A stretch of DNA of 64,000 bases from Acidimicrobiia bacterium (GCA_016871175.1 VFZL01000003.1:62001-126000); one strand, 5' to 3'. Numbered from the stretch's first letter, positions 9,090 to 19,082 are shown. The notes: generated by a model from the sequence alone, not told the origin. A program made the numbers and translations.

Positions 9090-11216
9090 ATGGCCCTTGG
9101 TCCCGCAGGCGGCGCCCCTCGGTGGGCGCCCCCATTCCACACGCTGACCCTCACCCTGGCCTGGGTCGCCCTGACGACGGCACCGCTCTGTGCGCAACCG
9201 CGCTCCACTGTGTTCACACGTGATGTTGCGCCGATTCTTTACAAGCACTGTGTGGTCTGTCATCGGGACGGCGAAGTCGGAGGATTCAGCCTGCTGACGT
9301 ACGAAGACGCGCGTCCGCGCGCGGCGGCCCTCGCGCGTGCCACGCGGGCGCGACGCATGCCTCCGTGGATGCCGGCACCGATCAACGGCGTCACGTTCGT
9401 GGGTCAGCGAGGCCTCACCAACGCGGAGATCGAGACGATCGAGCGGTGGGCTGACTGGGGCGCACCGGAGGGCAGTCGATCCGAGCGACCGGCCCCCCCC
9501 GCGGTGACATCGGGCTGGCGCCTCGGCACACCCGATCTCGTCGTCGCTATGCCGGAGCCTTACGTGTTGGCCCCGGGATCGGCCGACGTCCTCCGCAACG
9601 TCGTCATCCCAGTACCGCTTGGCGAAGGCCGCTACGTGCGTGGGCTGGAGTTCCGCCCGGACAACGGGGCCGTGGTCCACCACGCCAACATCAGGGTCGA
9701 CCGGACACGCTCGGCCCGTGCGGCCGACGCGACGGACATCGAGGTGGGTTTCGATGGACGCATAAGCGCCGGCGCCGAGTTTCCCTCGGGATACTTCCTC
9801 GGGTGGACCCCGGGCCAGCTCTCTCCCCTGCAGGACGACGACACCGCCTGGCAGCTGGATCCAGGCAGCGACCTGGTCGTCCAACTGCATCTGCGGCCGA
9901 CCGAACGGACAGAGCGAGTGCAAGTGCGTATCGGGTTCTTCTTCAGCCGGCACGACACGAAGCCGAGCGCGTCGAAGCGCCCTCGGCGCACCCCGGTGAT
10001 GATCCGCCTGGGTCGGCAGAACCTCGACATTCCGGCCGACACGAGCGACCATCGCGTCGAAGACCACTACCGCCTGCCCGTGGACGTCGAACTGGCCGCG
10101 ATCCAGCCGCACGCGCACCATCGGGCCCGCAGCGTCGTCGTGCTCGCGCGGCTCCCCGACGATGTCGAGCGAACGCTGCTGGACATCCCCGAGTGGAGTT
10201 TCGATTGGCAGGACCAGTATCGCTACACCGCACCCATCGTCTTGCCGGCTGGGACCGAGCTCCGCTCTGTGTACCATTTTGACAACAGCGTCGCGAACCG
10301 GCGGAATCCCGACCACCCGCCGCGGCGGGTGCGCTGGGGCCAGAGCAGCTCAGATGAAATGGGGGATGTCTGGTTCCAGGTCATCACGCGCGACGCCACT
10401 GCTCGGGCGGTCCTCACCGAGGACGTGAAGCGTAAGGTCCTCGCGGAAGACGCCGTCGGATACGAGACGATGCTCGAGCGCGAGCCGGGCAACGCCAGGC
10501 TCCACGAGGCCGCGGCGACGCTGCTGCTCGCGCTCGGGCAACACGATCGTGCGGCCGATCATCTCGAACAGGCGCTGCGACTGAATCCCGGTTCGGCCGA
10601 GGCGCATTACAACCTCGGAACGGCGTTGGCACAACAGGGTCGAGCGGATGAAGCGATCCAGCACCTTCGGGAAGTGGTGTCGACGTCGCCGAATCACGTG
10701 CCGGCGCGTGTGAACCTCGGGGCCCTGCTCCGAGGCAAGGGCGACCTTGCCGGCGCCGCCACGCATCTGCAGCGAGCGCTGGCGCTCGATGGGCAGAATG
10801 CCGCAGCCCGAGCGAACCTTGGGGGCGTCCTGCTGCGTCAAGGACACGTGTCGCGGGCGATGGAGGAATACCGGGTCGCCCTTGCCGCGAATCCTACGCT
10901 CCTCGAGCCGCTCACCGAGCTCGCGTGGTCGCTGGCGACGTCTCCGCATCGGGCACTGCGAAATCCGGTCGAAGCGATCGCGTTTGCCGAGCAGGCGCGT
11001 CAACTGACGAACGCTCGAGACGTCCGCGTGCTGGACGCCCTCGCCGCGTCCTACGCGGCTGCGAATCGATTCGGTGAGGCCACGCGGACGCTCGAGCACG
11101 CACTCCGACTCGTGCCCTCCACCGCACCCGACGCTGCCGACACACGTCGTCTCCTCAGCGAACGCCTCGCGCTCTATCGGGCGCGACAGCCCTACGTCGA
11201 CAAAGCGAGACGATAG
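9090..11216 (+). CDS. heme-c/copper-monooxygenase-like protein fused to C-terminal TPR repeats
   Basis: CVVCH in FTRDVAPILYKHCVVCHRDGEVGGFSLLTYEDARPR; VHHANIRV, QPHAHHRAR; then TPRs (NPGSAEAHYNLGTALAQQGRADEAIQHL...). Confidence 0.85.
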   Translation: MALGPAGGAPRWAPPFHTLTLTLAWVALTTAPLCAQPRSTVFTRDVAPILYKHCVVCHRDGEVGGFSLLTYEDARPRAAALARATRARRMPPWMPAPINGVTFVGQRGLTNAEIETIERWADWGAPEGSRSERPAPPAVTSGWRLGTPDLVVAMPEPYVLAPGSADVLRNVVIPVPLGEGRYVRGLEFRPDNGAVVHHANIRVDRTRSARAADATDIEVGFDGRISAGAEFPSGYFLGWTPGQLSPLQDDDTAWQLDPGSDLVVQLHLRPTERTERVQVRIGFFFSRHDTKPSASKRPRRTPVMIRLGRQNLDIPADTSDHRVEDHYRLPVDVELAAIQPHAHHRARSVVVLARLPDDVERTLLDIPEWSFDWQDQYRYTAPIVLPAGTELRSVYHFDNSVANRRNPDHPPRRVRWGQSSSDEMGDVWFQVITRDATARAVLTEDVKRKVLAEDAVGYETMLEREPGNARLHEAAATLLLALGQHDRAADHLEQALRLNPGSAEAHYNLGTALAQQGRADEAIQHLREVVSTSPNHVPARVNLGALLRGKGDLAGAATHLQRALALDGQNAAARANLGGVLLRQGHVSRAMEEYRVALAANPTLLEPLTELAWSLATSPHRALRNPVEAIAFAEQARQLTNARDVRVLDALAASYAAANRFGEATRTLEHALRLVPSTAPDAADTRRLLSERLALYRARQPYVDKARR

Positions 11217-11382
11217 GCCGTTCTGCGACGCCGAGCGAGAACTGTTCCCGCGTCGCGTACACCGGTGCCGCGCAAGGCGCCCGCGGCCCTTCCACAGACT
11301 TCAGGTCGTCCGGGCCTGTCGAAGGACGGCTGAGCGCCGGTTCGGATCGAGCCCCCGCCGTGTTCAGAAGACCCCGACACGT

Positions 11383-14344
11383 TTAGAAAGAGTAGAGAAA
11401 CCCGAGCTCGACAATCCGTGGCGGCAGCACGTCCGTGGGCCGGCCGAAGTTCGGGCCTGACAGCCGGGTGACGTCCAGCACTGGATTCGCGTTGAGGATA
11501 TTGAAGATGTTCACGCGCATGCCCGCCTTCTGGCCGCGTCCCAAGTCGAAGTTCTTCTCGACGCGCCAGTCGACCTGATGGCTGAACGGCAAACGCCGCG
11601 CGCCGATGGGCTCGACGTTGAGCGTGATGTTGGGAATGGTACGTCCCCCCGTGAACTGCACCTGTCGCGCCCAGGGGTACCCGCTGCGCGCCTCGTAGTT
11701 GACCGACGTCAGCAATCCGTACGGCAGCTGATAGACACCTGATAGCTTCCAGGTGTTCTCCCAATTGCGATCCGCAGTGTTGATCTCGTTGTTCGGATTG
11801 AGCGGTGCGCTCTCGACGTTTCCGTTGAACTCACCCGCCGCCGTCGTCGCGGGCTGAGTCAGATCCGTGTAGATGAACGGGACGTTTCGCTTCGTCGCGG
11901 AATACGACCCCGTGAGCTGCCACCGCTGCGACAAGCGCTTCGAGACCGCGACGTCGATGCTGTTGTACTGCTGATTGGCGTTCGGATCGTTCACTCGGCT
12001 GAATCGCTCGAAAGCCCGGCCGGCGAGACTCTGGGGGAACTCGGAGTACGTGAAAGTCCGTCCCGGGTCGTCGCTCGTGTTGACACGTCCATCCGGTCCA
12101 GGATCCGGTGCCGCGATTGGCACGCTGTAGGCCGAGTACGGCCGCAGCGTGTTCAGAATGCGGTAGGTGTTGCTGTACCGCGAGTACAGGTAGGTGGCCC
12201 GAACACCGAAGTTCTGCATGAGCTCACGCTCGAGCGACAACGAGACCTCGTCGCTCTTCGGCTGCCGTTCATCGGGATTAGGGAAGAAGTTGCTGCCGCC
12301 CGACTGGGAGATGAAGTCCGGGCCATTGAGATTCAGATTCGACTCGCCCGCATCATAGACCCGGTTGCCGTTAAAGTCGCGCCATCTGAAGGTGGTGGTG
12401 GTGCGCACCTGCCAGTCTGCCGCGTCCATTTCCGGCACTTGTTGGCGCTGATGGTCGAATCGCCCCCAGCCCCCCCTTGAGCACCGTCTTCCCGTTGCCG
12501 AAGAGATCCCACGAGGCGTGCAACCGCGGTGCGACGCTGCTCCAGATGTTGAACTGCTGTTTGTCGCGACACCCCGCAGGATACACGGCGTCAGCTGGAA
12601 ACGCCGCCGCGACCTGACAAGACGCCGGCACGAACCCGTTGTCGTGCGCGTAACGCAACCCAAGATTCAACGTCACGCGGCGGCTGACCGACCAACTATC
12701 TGTCAGGTACGTGCCGAGGTAGTGACTGACGACTTTCGCCTCGGCGGGATTGTTCCACATCTCCACGCGACACGGTGTCGCGGCGCCCGCCGAGACCTGA
12801 CACGAGGCGAACCCGTTCGACGGTCGCAACCGATAGGGCCACACCCACGAAGAAAACGCGCCGGACAGTTGCGTATTCGGATCGAGAAGCGGGTACTGTC
12901 GTCCGAACCAGTTGTCCGTGTAGTCGAACCCGAACTTGAACTCGTGACTACCGATCAAGAGCTCGGGCTTGTACAGCGTCGCGTTCGCCTTGTAGTGATA
13001 GCGCGGGTTGTGCGGCCGTTGACCAATCGTCGCCATCGGACCGAGATTCAACAGCGTTTGCAGGTCGAGACTGGGGGGCGTGTCGCGGGGCGCGAAGCTC
13101 CAGTAGTGGCTGTCGTAGGTCCAGTAGCCCACCTGGGCGGAGGTGACGAGCTGATTGCTCCACACCCGTTGCAACTCGACCTTCGCGGTTCGACTCGGCG
13201 TCATCAAGCCGCCGCGATGCTCCCACGGGAAGAACTGGCTCAAGGTGCTGGTGGTGTATTTGTGATTGAACTGATAGAACCCGACAAGCCGATTAGCCTT
13301 CGACATCTGGTACGACAGCTTCGAGGTGACGAAGTACGCGACTTCCTTGGCGATGGCCGGTGTCACGCGGTCAGGCATGAACGTGTTCAACGGCTGGGAA
13401 TCGTCGATCTGCCGGCGCGCGGCCCCGTAGAACCAGAGTCTGTCGCGAATGAGGCGACCACCAAGATCCGAGCTGATACTGTAGCGGTCGGCCAAGTCGG
13501 TGCCGCCGGCGAGCCCGAGGGCGCGCAAGCGATCGTCGATATTGCTGCTCTGAAAGCCAGGCCCCGTTTTGTTGAATGCCGTGTTGCTGTGGAAATCGTT
13601 GCCTCCCGACTTGACGATGCCCACCAGATTCACGCCGCGGCTCGGCACTTCGGCGCTGTTACCTAACGTGCGGACAGCCGCCTCCTCCAGCGTGGTGTAG
13701 TCCCAGTAGTTTGCCTGGCCGCTTGAGGCTTGCAGGCTGCTCGTCTGCACGCCCTCGAGCGTCGAGTATGCTTCTCCCGCCTGCCCGAAGACGCGATAGG
13801 TCGGGACCTCGTTGAGCGAGCTGCCGCCGACATCCCGCAGCGTGCGCACGCCGGGCGCCTGCGCCAGCAGGCTCACGATGCCATTACGACTGGTTGGCAG
13901 GAGCTCGATGGTCTCGCGCGTGAACTGCGTGGTCGCTGCGGTGGAGGAGGTGTCGACGACGGGAGCCGCGCCTGACACCGTAATTGTCTCCTTGAGTGAT
14001 CCGACCTTCAGTGGAACATCGATGCGCGCCGTGAACCCCACGGTCAGACGCACACCCTCTCGACGCACGCTCTGGAAGCCGGACAACGTGTACTCGACGG
14101 TGTAGGTGCCAATCGGGAGTGGCATCAACCGATAATCGCCCCGCTCGTCGGAAATCGACACGACCGACGGCACCTGCAGCGACGGGCTCGTCGCGGTGAC
14201 CGTCACGCCTGGCAGCACGCCGCCGCTCTCGTCGGTCACCTGTCCAACGATGCCGGCCTCCTGCGCAGAGGCGGATGCGGTCAGCGCCAGCGCGACCAGA
14301 ATCGCGCCGGCGACGTGCGTGGAGCCGAGACGACGCCTGTCCAT
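11383..14344 (-). CDS. TonB-dependent receptor with N-terminal carboxypeptidase-regulatory-like domain, interrupted by an apparent frameshift near 12470-12476
   Basis: N-terminal part in ORF 12371..14371 (GIVGQVTDESGGVLPGVTVTATSP..., plug domain); C-terminal part in ORF 11383..12663 (...RRLPFSHQVDWRVEKNFDLGRGQKAGMRVNIFNILN...LGFLYSF). Reading joins if one G is removed from AAGGGGGGG. Confidence 0.85.
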
Positions 14345-14466
14345 ACCACCCTCCTGAGACCCTGCGAACAAGATGAGATAGCAGCCGACGTTCTGTGTCG
14401 GCGGAAACGAACCGTCTCGGATCCGCGGGGCAAGTTTCCCCGTGCCTGGGCCGAGTGGCCGAGGCG

Positions 14467-15408
14467 CTAGCGGGTCACGGTGACCGTGACCTCTTGATTG
14501 CGGCTCATCGCGCCGTCGGTGGCGGTGGCCAGGATCTTGTAGGTGCCGACCTCCGAAAACCGGACCGATGTTTCGGTCTCCCCCTGCGTCCCGGAGACGG
14601 CGATCAGATCCTCTGGCAGGAACACGGCCTTGGCCGGACCGCGATATTGCTTCCAGGTCACCCGAAGGCCGAGCACGCGCCGCGGGGCCGAGGAGTTCAC
14701 TTGCGCCGTAAACTGCGACGGTGCCGTCGTGCCGGACGTCGCAACCGGCTTGGGTGTGGGCACCGATCGCGGCTTTGGTAGGCCGTCGTCGGCCGCCTGC
14801 ACTCTGAGCGCGAGCGGCACGTTCACTTTCGCGGTCGCCGTCGCGGCAACAATCAAGGTTGGCTGTTTGTTCGGATCGTCGTGGCCGGGATCGAAACTGC
14901 CGTTGGTCATGACCACCCGCTCGTTGATCTCCTGCTCAGGGATCAGCTCGCCGTACGCGCGCTCGGTTCGGCCGTTCGTCGTCAGCGTCCAGATGACGGA
15001 TTGCTTGCCGAAGTTGGCCGGCACGCGCACGCGGTAGATGAAGCGGTGGCGACGTGGCAGAAAGTACGTGGGCTGATTCAAGTCGCCCGTCGTGCCCAGC
15101 AGCGGCTCAACCTTGTTGTCCGGGCCGACGGGCACGCTGATCTCTTGCTTCCAATTGCGGTTGAAGTACCCGAATACCATGTCGAAGGTGCCGTCCGGGT
15201 TTTTGATCCACCCCTCGAAGTACGGCACGACCGACTGTCCGGCGTTGAAGCGCACCTGCGTGATTTCGGTGGGAAGGCCCGGTGGCGTGTAGCTGCCCGG
15301 CGACGGGCCCTGCGCAGGCAGGGTCCCCCCCCCGACGAAGATGGTCCCAAATGCGACAACGAGAGACGGGCCCCAGCGAGCCCTGGGGCAGCGCGGCCTG
15401 TCCATCAC
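14467..15408 (-). CDS. secreted Ig/PKD-like protein, copy B of the repeated module family
   Basis: PYFEGWIKNPDGTFDMVFGYFNRNWKQEISVPVGPDNKVEP...NQPTYFLP...VPANFGKQSVIWTL; C-terminal SEVGTYKILATATDG. Confidence 0.75.
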   Translation of the reverse strand: MMDRPRCPRARWGPSLVVAFGTIFVGGGTLPAQGPSPGSYTPPGLPTEITQVRFNAGQSVVPYFEGWIKNPDGTFDMVFGYFNRNWKQEISVPVGPDNKVEPLLGTTGDLNQPTYFLPRRHRFIYRVRVPANFGKQSVIWTLTTNGRTERAYGELIPEQEINERVVMTNGSFDPGHDDPNKQPTLIVAATATAKVNVPLALRVQAADDGLPKPRSVPTPKPVATSGTTAPSQFTAQVNSSAPRRVLGLRVTWKQYRGPAKAVFLPEDLIAVSGTQGETETSVRFSEVGTYKILATATDGAMSRNQEVTVTVTR

Positions 15409-15414
15409 CGACTC

Positions 15415-16752
15415 CTACTGCTGCTGCTGGCTCGTTCGCGCCGCCTTGGCGCGCTCCGCGACGCGCTGCTTGAAGTCGGCTTCCTCGAGATACGTGATGG
15501 TGACCCATGCGAAGCTCATCTCGTCGATCGAACGAGAGCCACCGCCCACCCAGTTCTTCGGGTTGGGATTCCACCGGTTGTTCTGAGTGTTGTCGTGCCA
15601 CGAGGTGATGTGCACGATGGTGCCCGCCGGCAGCAACGGCGCCACATCGTCCGCGTAGGGATACGTGATGTGCCAGCCGAACTGGTAGTTGCTCACACAG
15701 CTGATGGTCTCGACGCGGGCCGGGCCCGGCCGCGCGGAGTCCGCTCGCACATCCGGGTAGATCGCTTCCATGCACATGGCCTTGCCCCGATTGTGCATGT
15801 GCGGCTGGAAGGACGCGACCAGCGCCGGCCGCGGGAGCCGGAAGTAGCCGTCGTGGCGAGCGATCTGACCCGGCGGAATGTCGAGCTCCGGCGCATCGCC
15901 CATGTGCTGAGTGAACGCGACGTACTTGGGCACCTGGCCCCTCGGGAACACCTTCAACCCCAATTTCACCGACACGGGCGTCTCTTCACCGCGCGGGTTG
16001 AGGTGCAGGTTGAAGTTGATCTTCGTGCCGGCCTTGATCAGGCGCCCCGAATTCGGCGGAAAGATGTCGCCGTTCTTCCCGAGCGCGTACTCATTCAAGA
16101 ACAATCCGGTCGGATCCTCGTCAGGGTCCTCAACGAGGTTCGTCGTGAAGTGGTGGACAACCTTGAAGCTGCGTGGGTCGGCCGGCTTGCTCTCGATCGC
16201 CATCACATACATGTCTTCCGTGAAGCCCGGGTCGACCATCACGTCGACGATGTTGTCTGGGCCATTCGGCGGAAGGATGTACGGCTTCTTCATCTCGACC
16301 ACGAGATCCGGCTTGCCGATGTACCAGGCATCGAGATCGCTGAACTCACGCGGCTTGGGCAGGTCGGCCGGATTGCCCTGCGGCGCGCCGGCATCCACCC
16401 ACGTCACGATGGTGGCGATCTCGGCGTCGGTCAGCGAGGGATCGTCCTTGAACTTCGTGATGCCGACATTCCGATCGATGTGCCACGGCGGCATCTCGCG
16501 CGCGGCCACCTTGGCCTTGATCGACCGCGCCCACGGTCGCGAGTCCTGATAGGTCAACAGTGACATCGGCGCCACCGAACCCGGCCGATGGCAGTTCTGA
16601 CAGGCACGCTGGAGAATCGGCGCGACGTCCTTGGCAAACGTCGGCTGAGCACTGGAAGACGGAGTCTGCGCCGACGCAGGGGATCCGACGGCCACGCAGA
16701 TTACAAAGGCTCCGGCACCGATCGCGACGAGGGGACCCCTAAGCACGCCCAT
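15415..16752 (-). CDS. exported heme-c/copper-monooxygenase-like protein; C-terminal poly-Q
   Basis: CQNCH in FAKDVAPILQRACQNCHRPGSVAPMSLLTYQDSRPW; VHHFTTN, FQPHMHNRG; ends ARTSQQQQ; 6 nt upstream of copy B. Confidence 0.82.
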   Translation of the reverse strand: MGVLRGPLVAIGAGAFVICVAVGSPASAQTPSSSAQPTFAKDVAPILQRACQNCHRPGSVAPMSLLTYQDSRPWARSIKAKVAAREMPPWHIDRNVGITKFKDDPSLTDAEIATIVTWVDAGAPQGNPADLPKPREFSDLDAWYIGKPDLVVEMKKPYILPPNGPDNIVDVMVDPGFTEDMYVMAIESKPADPRSFKVVHHFTTNLVEDPDEDPTGLFLNEYALGKNGDIFPPNSGRLIKAGTKINFNLHLNPRGEETPVSVKLGLKVFPRGQVPKYVAFTQHMGDAPELDIPPGQIARHDGYFRLPRPALVASFQPHMHNRGKAMCMEAIYPDVRADSARPGPARVETISCVSNYQFGWHITYPYADDVAPLLPAGTIVHITSWHDNTQNNRWNPNPKNWVGGGSRSIDEMSFAWVTITYLEEADFKQRVAERAKAARTSQQQQ

Positions 16753-16823
16753 CGGACCTCCTCAACGCTCGAATAGCAGCCGCCCGACAAGAGGTAAGCG
16801 AGCTGTTAGGTTACAGTCGAACC

Positions 16824-17754
16824 GTGTCGGGAGGCAACCCTCGCTTTGGCGCCCACATGTCGGTGGCCGGCGGCCTCCCCCGAGCGGTTGAACGCGCCCA
16901 GGTGCATGGGTGCGAGGCGCTGCAAATCTTCACAAAGAACGCGAGCCGCTGGCGAGGGCGACCCGTGTCAACAGATGAGATTGCCCTGTTTCGGGAACGA
17001 GTTGAGAAAGCTGGTATCAGGCCTGTCGTGTCGCACGCCAGTTATCTCGTCAATCTGGCGGCGTTCCATCCGGCGCTCCGCCGCCAATCGATCGAAGCCA
17101 TGGCTGACGAACTCGATCGAGCGGAGTCACTGGGCTTGCTCGGCGTTGCCTTGCATCCGGGGTGTTCCACGTCCGCCGGGGCGCAGCACGGAATCGGGCT
17201 CGTCGGCGAGGCCTTGCTCGAGCTCCTTCGGACACGTCCGCATGGGCGAACGATGATCCTGCTGGAGCAGACGGCCCGGACAAGGCACGACACTCGGGTC
17301 ACGCTTCGAAGAGCTTGCCGCGATTATCGACCGCACGGACGGTCACGTTTGCATCGGAGTCTGCCTCGACACATGCCATCTGCTGGCCGCGGGCTAAGAC
17401 CTCACGACCCCTGCTGGGTATCGAGAGACCTTCGACACGTTCGAGAGGCTCGTCGGCTTCAGCCGGCTGCACCTCGTGCATGTGAACGATTCAAAGCGGC
17501 CACTGGGCAGCCGCGTCGATCGCCATGAGCACATCGGCAAGGGGTTCGTGGGCGTGGGAGCGTTTCGTCGGCTCGTGAACGACCGCAGGTTCGCGGGTCT
17601 CCCGATGCTGCTCGAGACGCCCAAGGCATATGCCGGCAAGCCGGCCGGTGCGATTCTGGGGGATCCGCTGGACCTTGCGAACTTGAAGCTGCTTCGGGGC
17701 CTCGTCGCGACCGCGCCGCGCCGCGCGACGCACGTGCATCGACGTCCCGTTTAG
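16824..17754 (+). pseudogene. nfo: deoxyribonuclease IV (endonuclease IV) pseudogene
   Basis: FGAHMSVAGGLPRAVERAQVHGCEALQIFTKNASRW...LLEQTA; frameshift at ~17275 continues [39 protein letters not shown]; then TAA 17395-17397 where Tyr is expected; resumes DLTTPAGYRETFDTFERLVGFSRLHLVHVNDSKRPLGSRVDRHEHIGKG...LLETPK. Confidence 0.88.
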
Positions 17755-17769
17755 ACGATCACGTGCGCG

Positions 17770-18230
17770 CTCAACCAGCCTCGGCGACATCGAAGCTGCT
17801 GCTGCCAGTTCAAAGCGAACTGGGAGTGCCAGGCTGGGTCGTCGCCGGGGCATGCTCGCCCTGCTCGTATCGGCAGTCCTGGCTCCACCCGTTGGCCGGT
17901 TGAGTGACAGGGGTCACGCTCCACGCGCGATGGTGCTCCTCTGGATCGCTGGGGCCGCGTTGCTTGTGCTGTGGGCATGGGTGCCGAGCGTGCTGACACT
18001 GTACGCCGTGGGGGGCCTATCTGGTGCAGGGCCGATTCGGTCCTGATCACACAGGCGCTGTCAATGGACGGCTCGCGCGCGTTCAACTACTCACCCGAGC
18101 GGCCGGGCGCATTGCTGCATCCGGAGCGGCGATGCTGTCCAGCCACGCCGCGGTGCTCGTGTCCCTGAGTGTGGCGCTTGGACTGCTCGCGTGGCGAGTG
18201 ACCGAGTATCCTCGGGCATCGGTGCGTCGG
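17770..18230 (+). pseudogene. degraded membrane transporter remnant (MFS-like)
   Basis: Hydrophobic fragments in different frames: MLALLVSAVLAPPVGRLSDRGHAPRAMVLLWIAGAALLVLWAWVPSVLTLYAV and AAMLSSHAAVLVSLSVALGLLAWRV. PVGRLSDR resembles the MFS loop motif. Confidence 0.45.
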
Positions 18231-19082
18231 TCACGGGCCCACGATCTCGGCTTCGAATCGAGAGATGATGATGGCGCCCGACTTCCACGCGTCGTGCCGC
18301 AGGCCGGCCTTCTCGCACGTGTGAGCCAGGAACTGCTCCCGCGTCCAGCCCCACTCGATGGCCACTTGCGGGAGCAGCAGCCCACGGCGAGATCCATGCT
18401 CGACAATCAGGCCATGCCGTCCGAGCTCGATGGTCTCGATGTCGGTCACGCGCTCGATGACAGCCTCGTCGAGCTTTGCCGCGATCGGCGCGTCGTTGTA
18501 GTGCGACAGGTCGGTGCTGGCGATGAACATCACGCGCCGCCCGGCGAACGTCTCGGCCAAGGCGCGCCCCAACTCGGATGCGGTCTCTGCCGTTTGGCGT
18601 CCCAGGAGCAAGGGCACGATTGGCACGTGCGGGCACACTCGACACAGGAACGGGAGCTGCATTTCGATCGAATGCTCACGAGCATGGGCCGCCTCGTGTT
18701 CACACACAAGGGCCGAAGCCGCCGCCAACGCGGTCACCGACGCTTCGTCGACCGTCACCAGGCCAAAGGGAGTCTCGAAGGCGTCTGCGCGCGTCACCGC
18801 CACCCCCTCGAACTCGACGAAGTGCGAGGGTCCGACCAACACGACGAGGTCGAGTGCGCAGCCCTGAAGCTCTCGATAGGCGTACGCCGCCACCGGTCCG
18901 GAGTAGCGCAGCCCCGCGTGCGGGGCCACCAGCGCCGTGAGGTCGGTCACAGCCGACCACTCGCTCGGATCCGGTCCGCCGGCCGTCGCGGACGCCAGGT
19001 ACTGGTCGACTTCCTGCGCCAGAACGTCGGCGATTCCGGGATACCAGCGCCCGGCGACGGCTGCGGGACGGGTGACGGCCAT
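18231..19082 (-). CDS. chimeric ORF: MEMO1-family N-terminal part joined in frame to AMMECR1 C-terminal part (AmmeMemoRadiSam B/A)
   Basis: MEMO part: RPAAVAGRWYPG...VAPHAGLRYSGPVAAYAYREL...LVGPSHFVEFEGVAVT...HSIEMQLPFL...FIASTDLSHY. After VIERVTD it becomes AMMECR1-like: IETIELGRHGLIVEHGSRRGLLLPQVAIEWGWTREQFLAHTCEKAGLRHDAW. Confidence 0.78.
   Translation of the reverse strand: MAVTRPAAVAGRWYPGIADVLAQEVDQYLASATAGGPDPSEWSAVTDLTALVAPHAGLRYSGPVAAYAYRELQGCALDLVVLVGPSHFVEFEGVAVTRADAFETPFGLVTVDEASVTALAAASALVCEHEAAHAREHSIEMQLPFLCRVCPHVPIVPLLLGRQTAETASELGRALAETFAGRRVMFIASTDLSHYNDAPIAAKLDEAVIERVTDIETIELGRHGLIVEHGSRRGLLLPQVAIEWGWTREQFLAHTCEKAGLRHDAWKSGAIIISRFEAEIVGP

Noticed and set aside
8928-10316. 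462-aa minus-strand ORF antisense to 9090..11216
   Set aside because: Shadow of the CxxCH-TPR gene; no own motifs or start context.
14881-16563. 560-aa plus-strand ORF antisense to the 15415..16752 heme-c protein
   Set aside because: Opposite strand has CxxCH, signal peptide and paralogs; plus-strand product is Arg/His-rich and unfamiliar.
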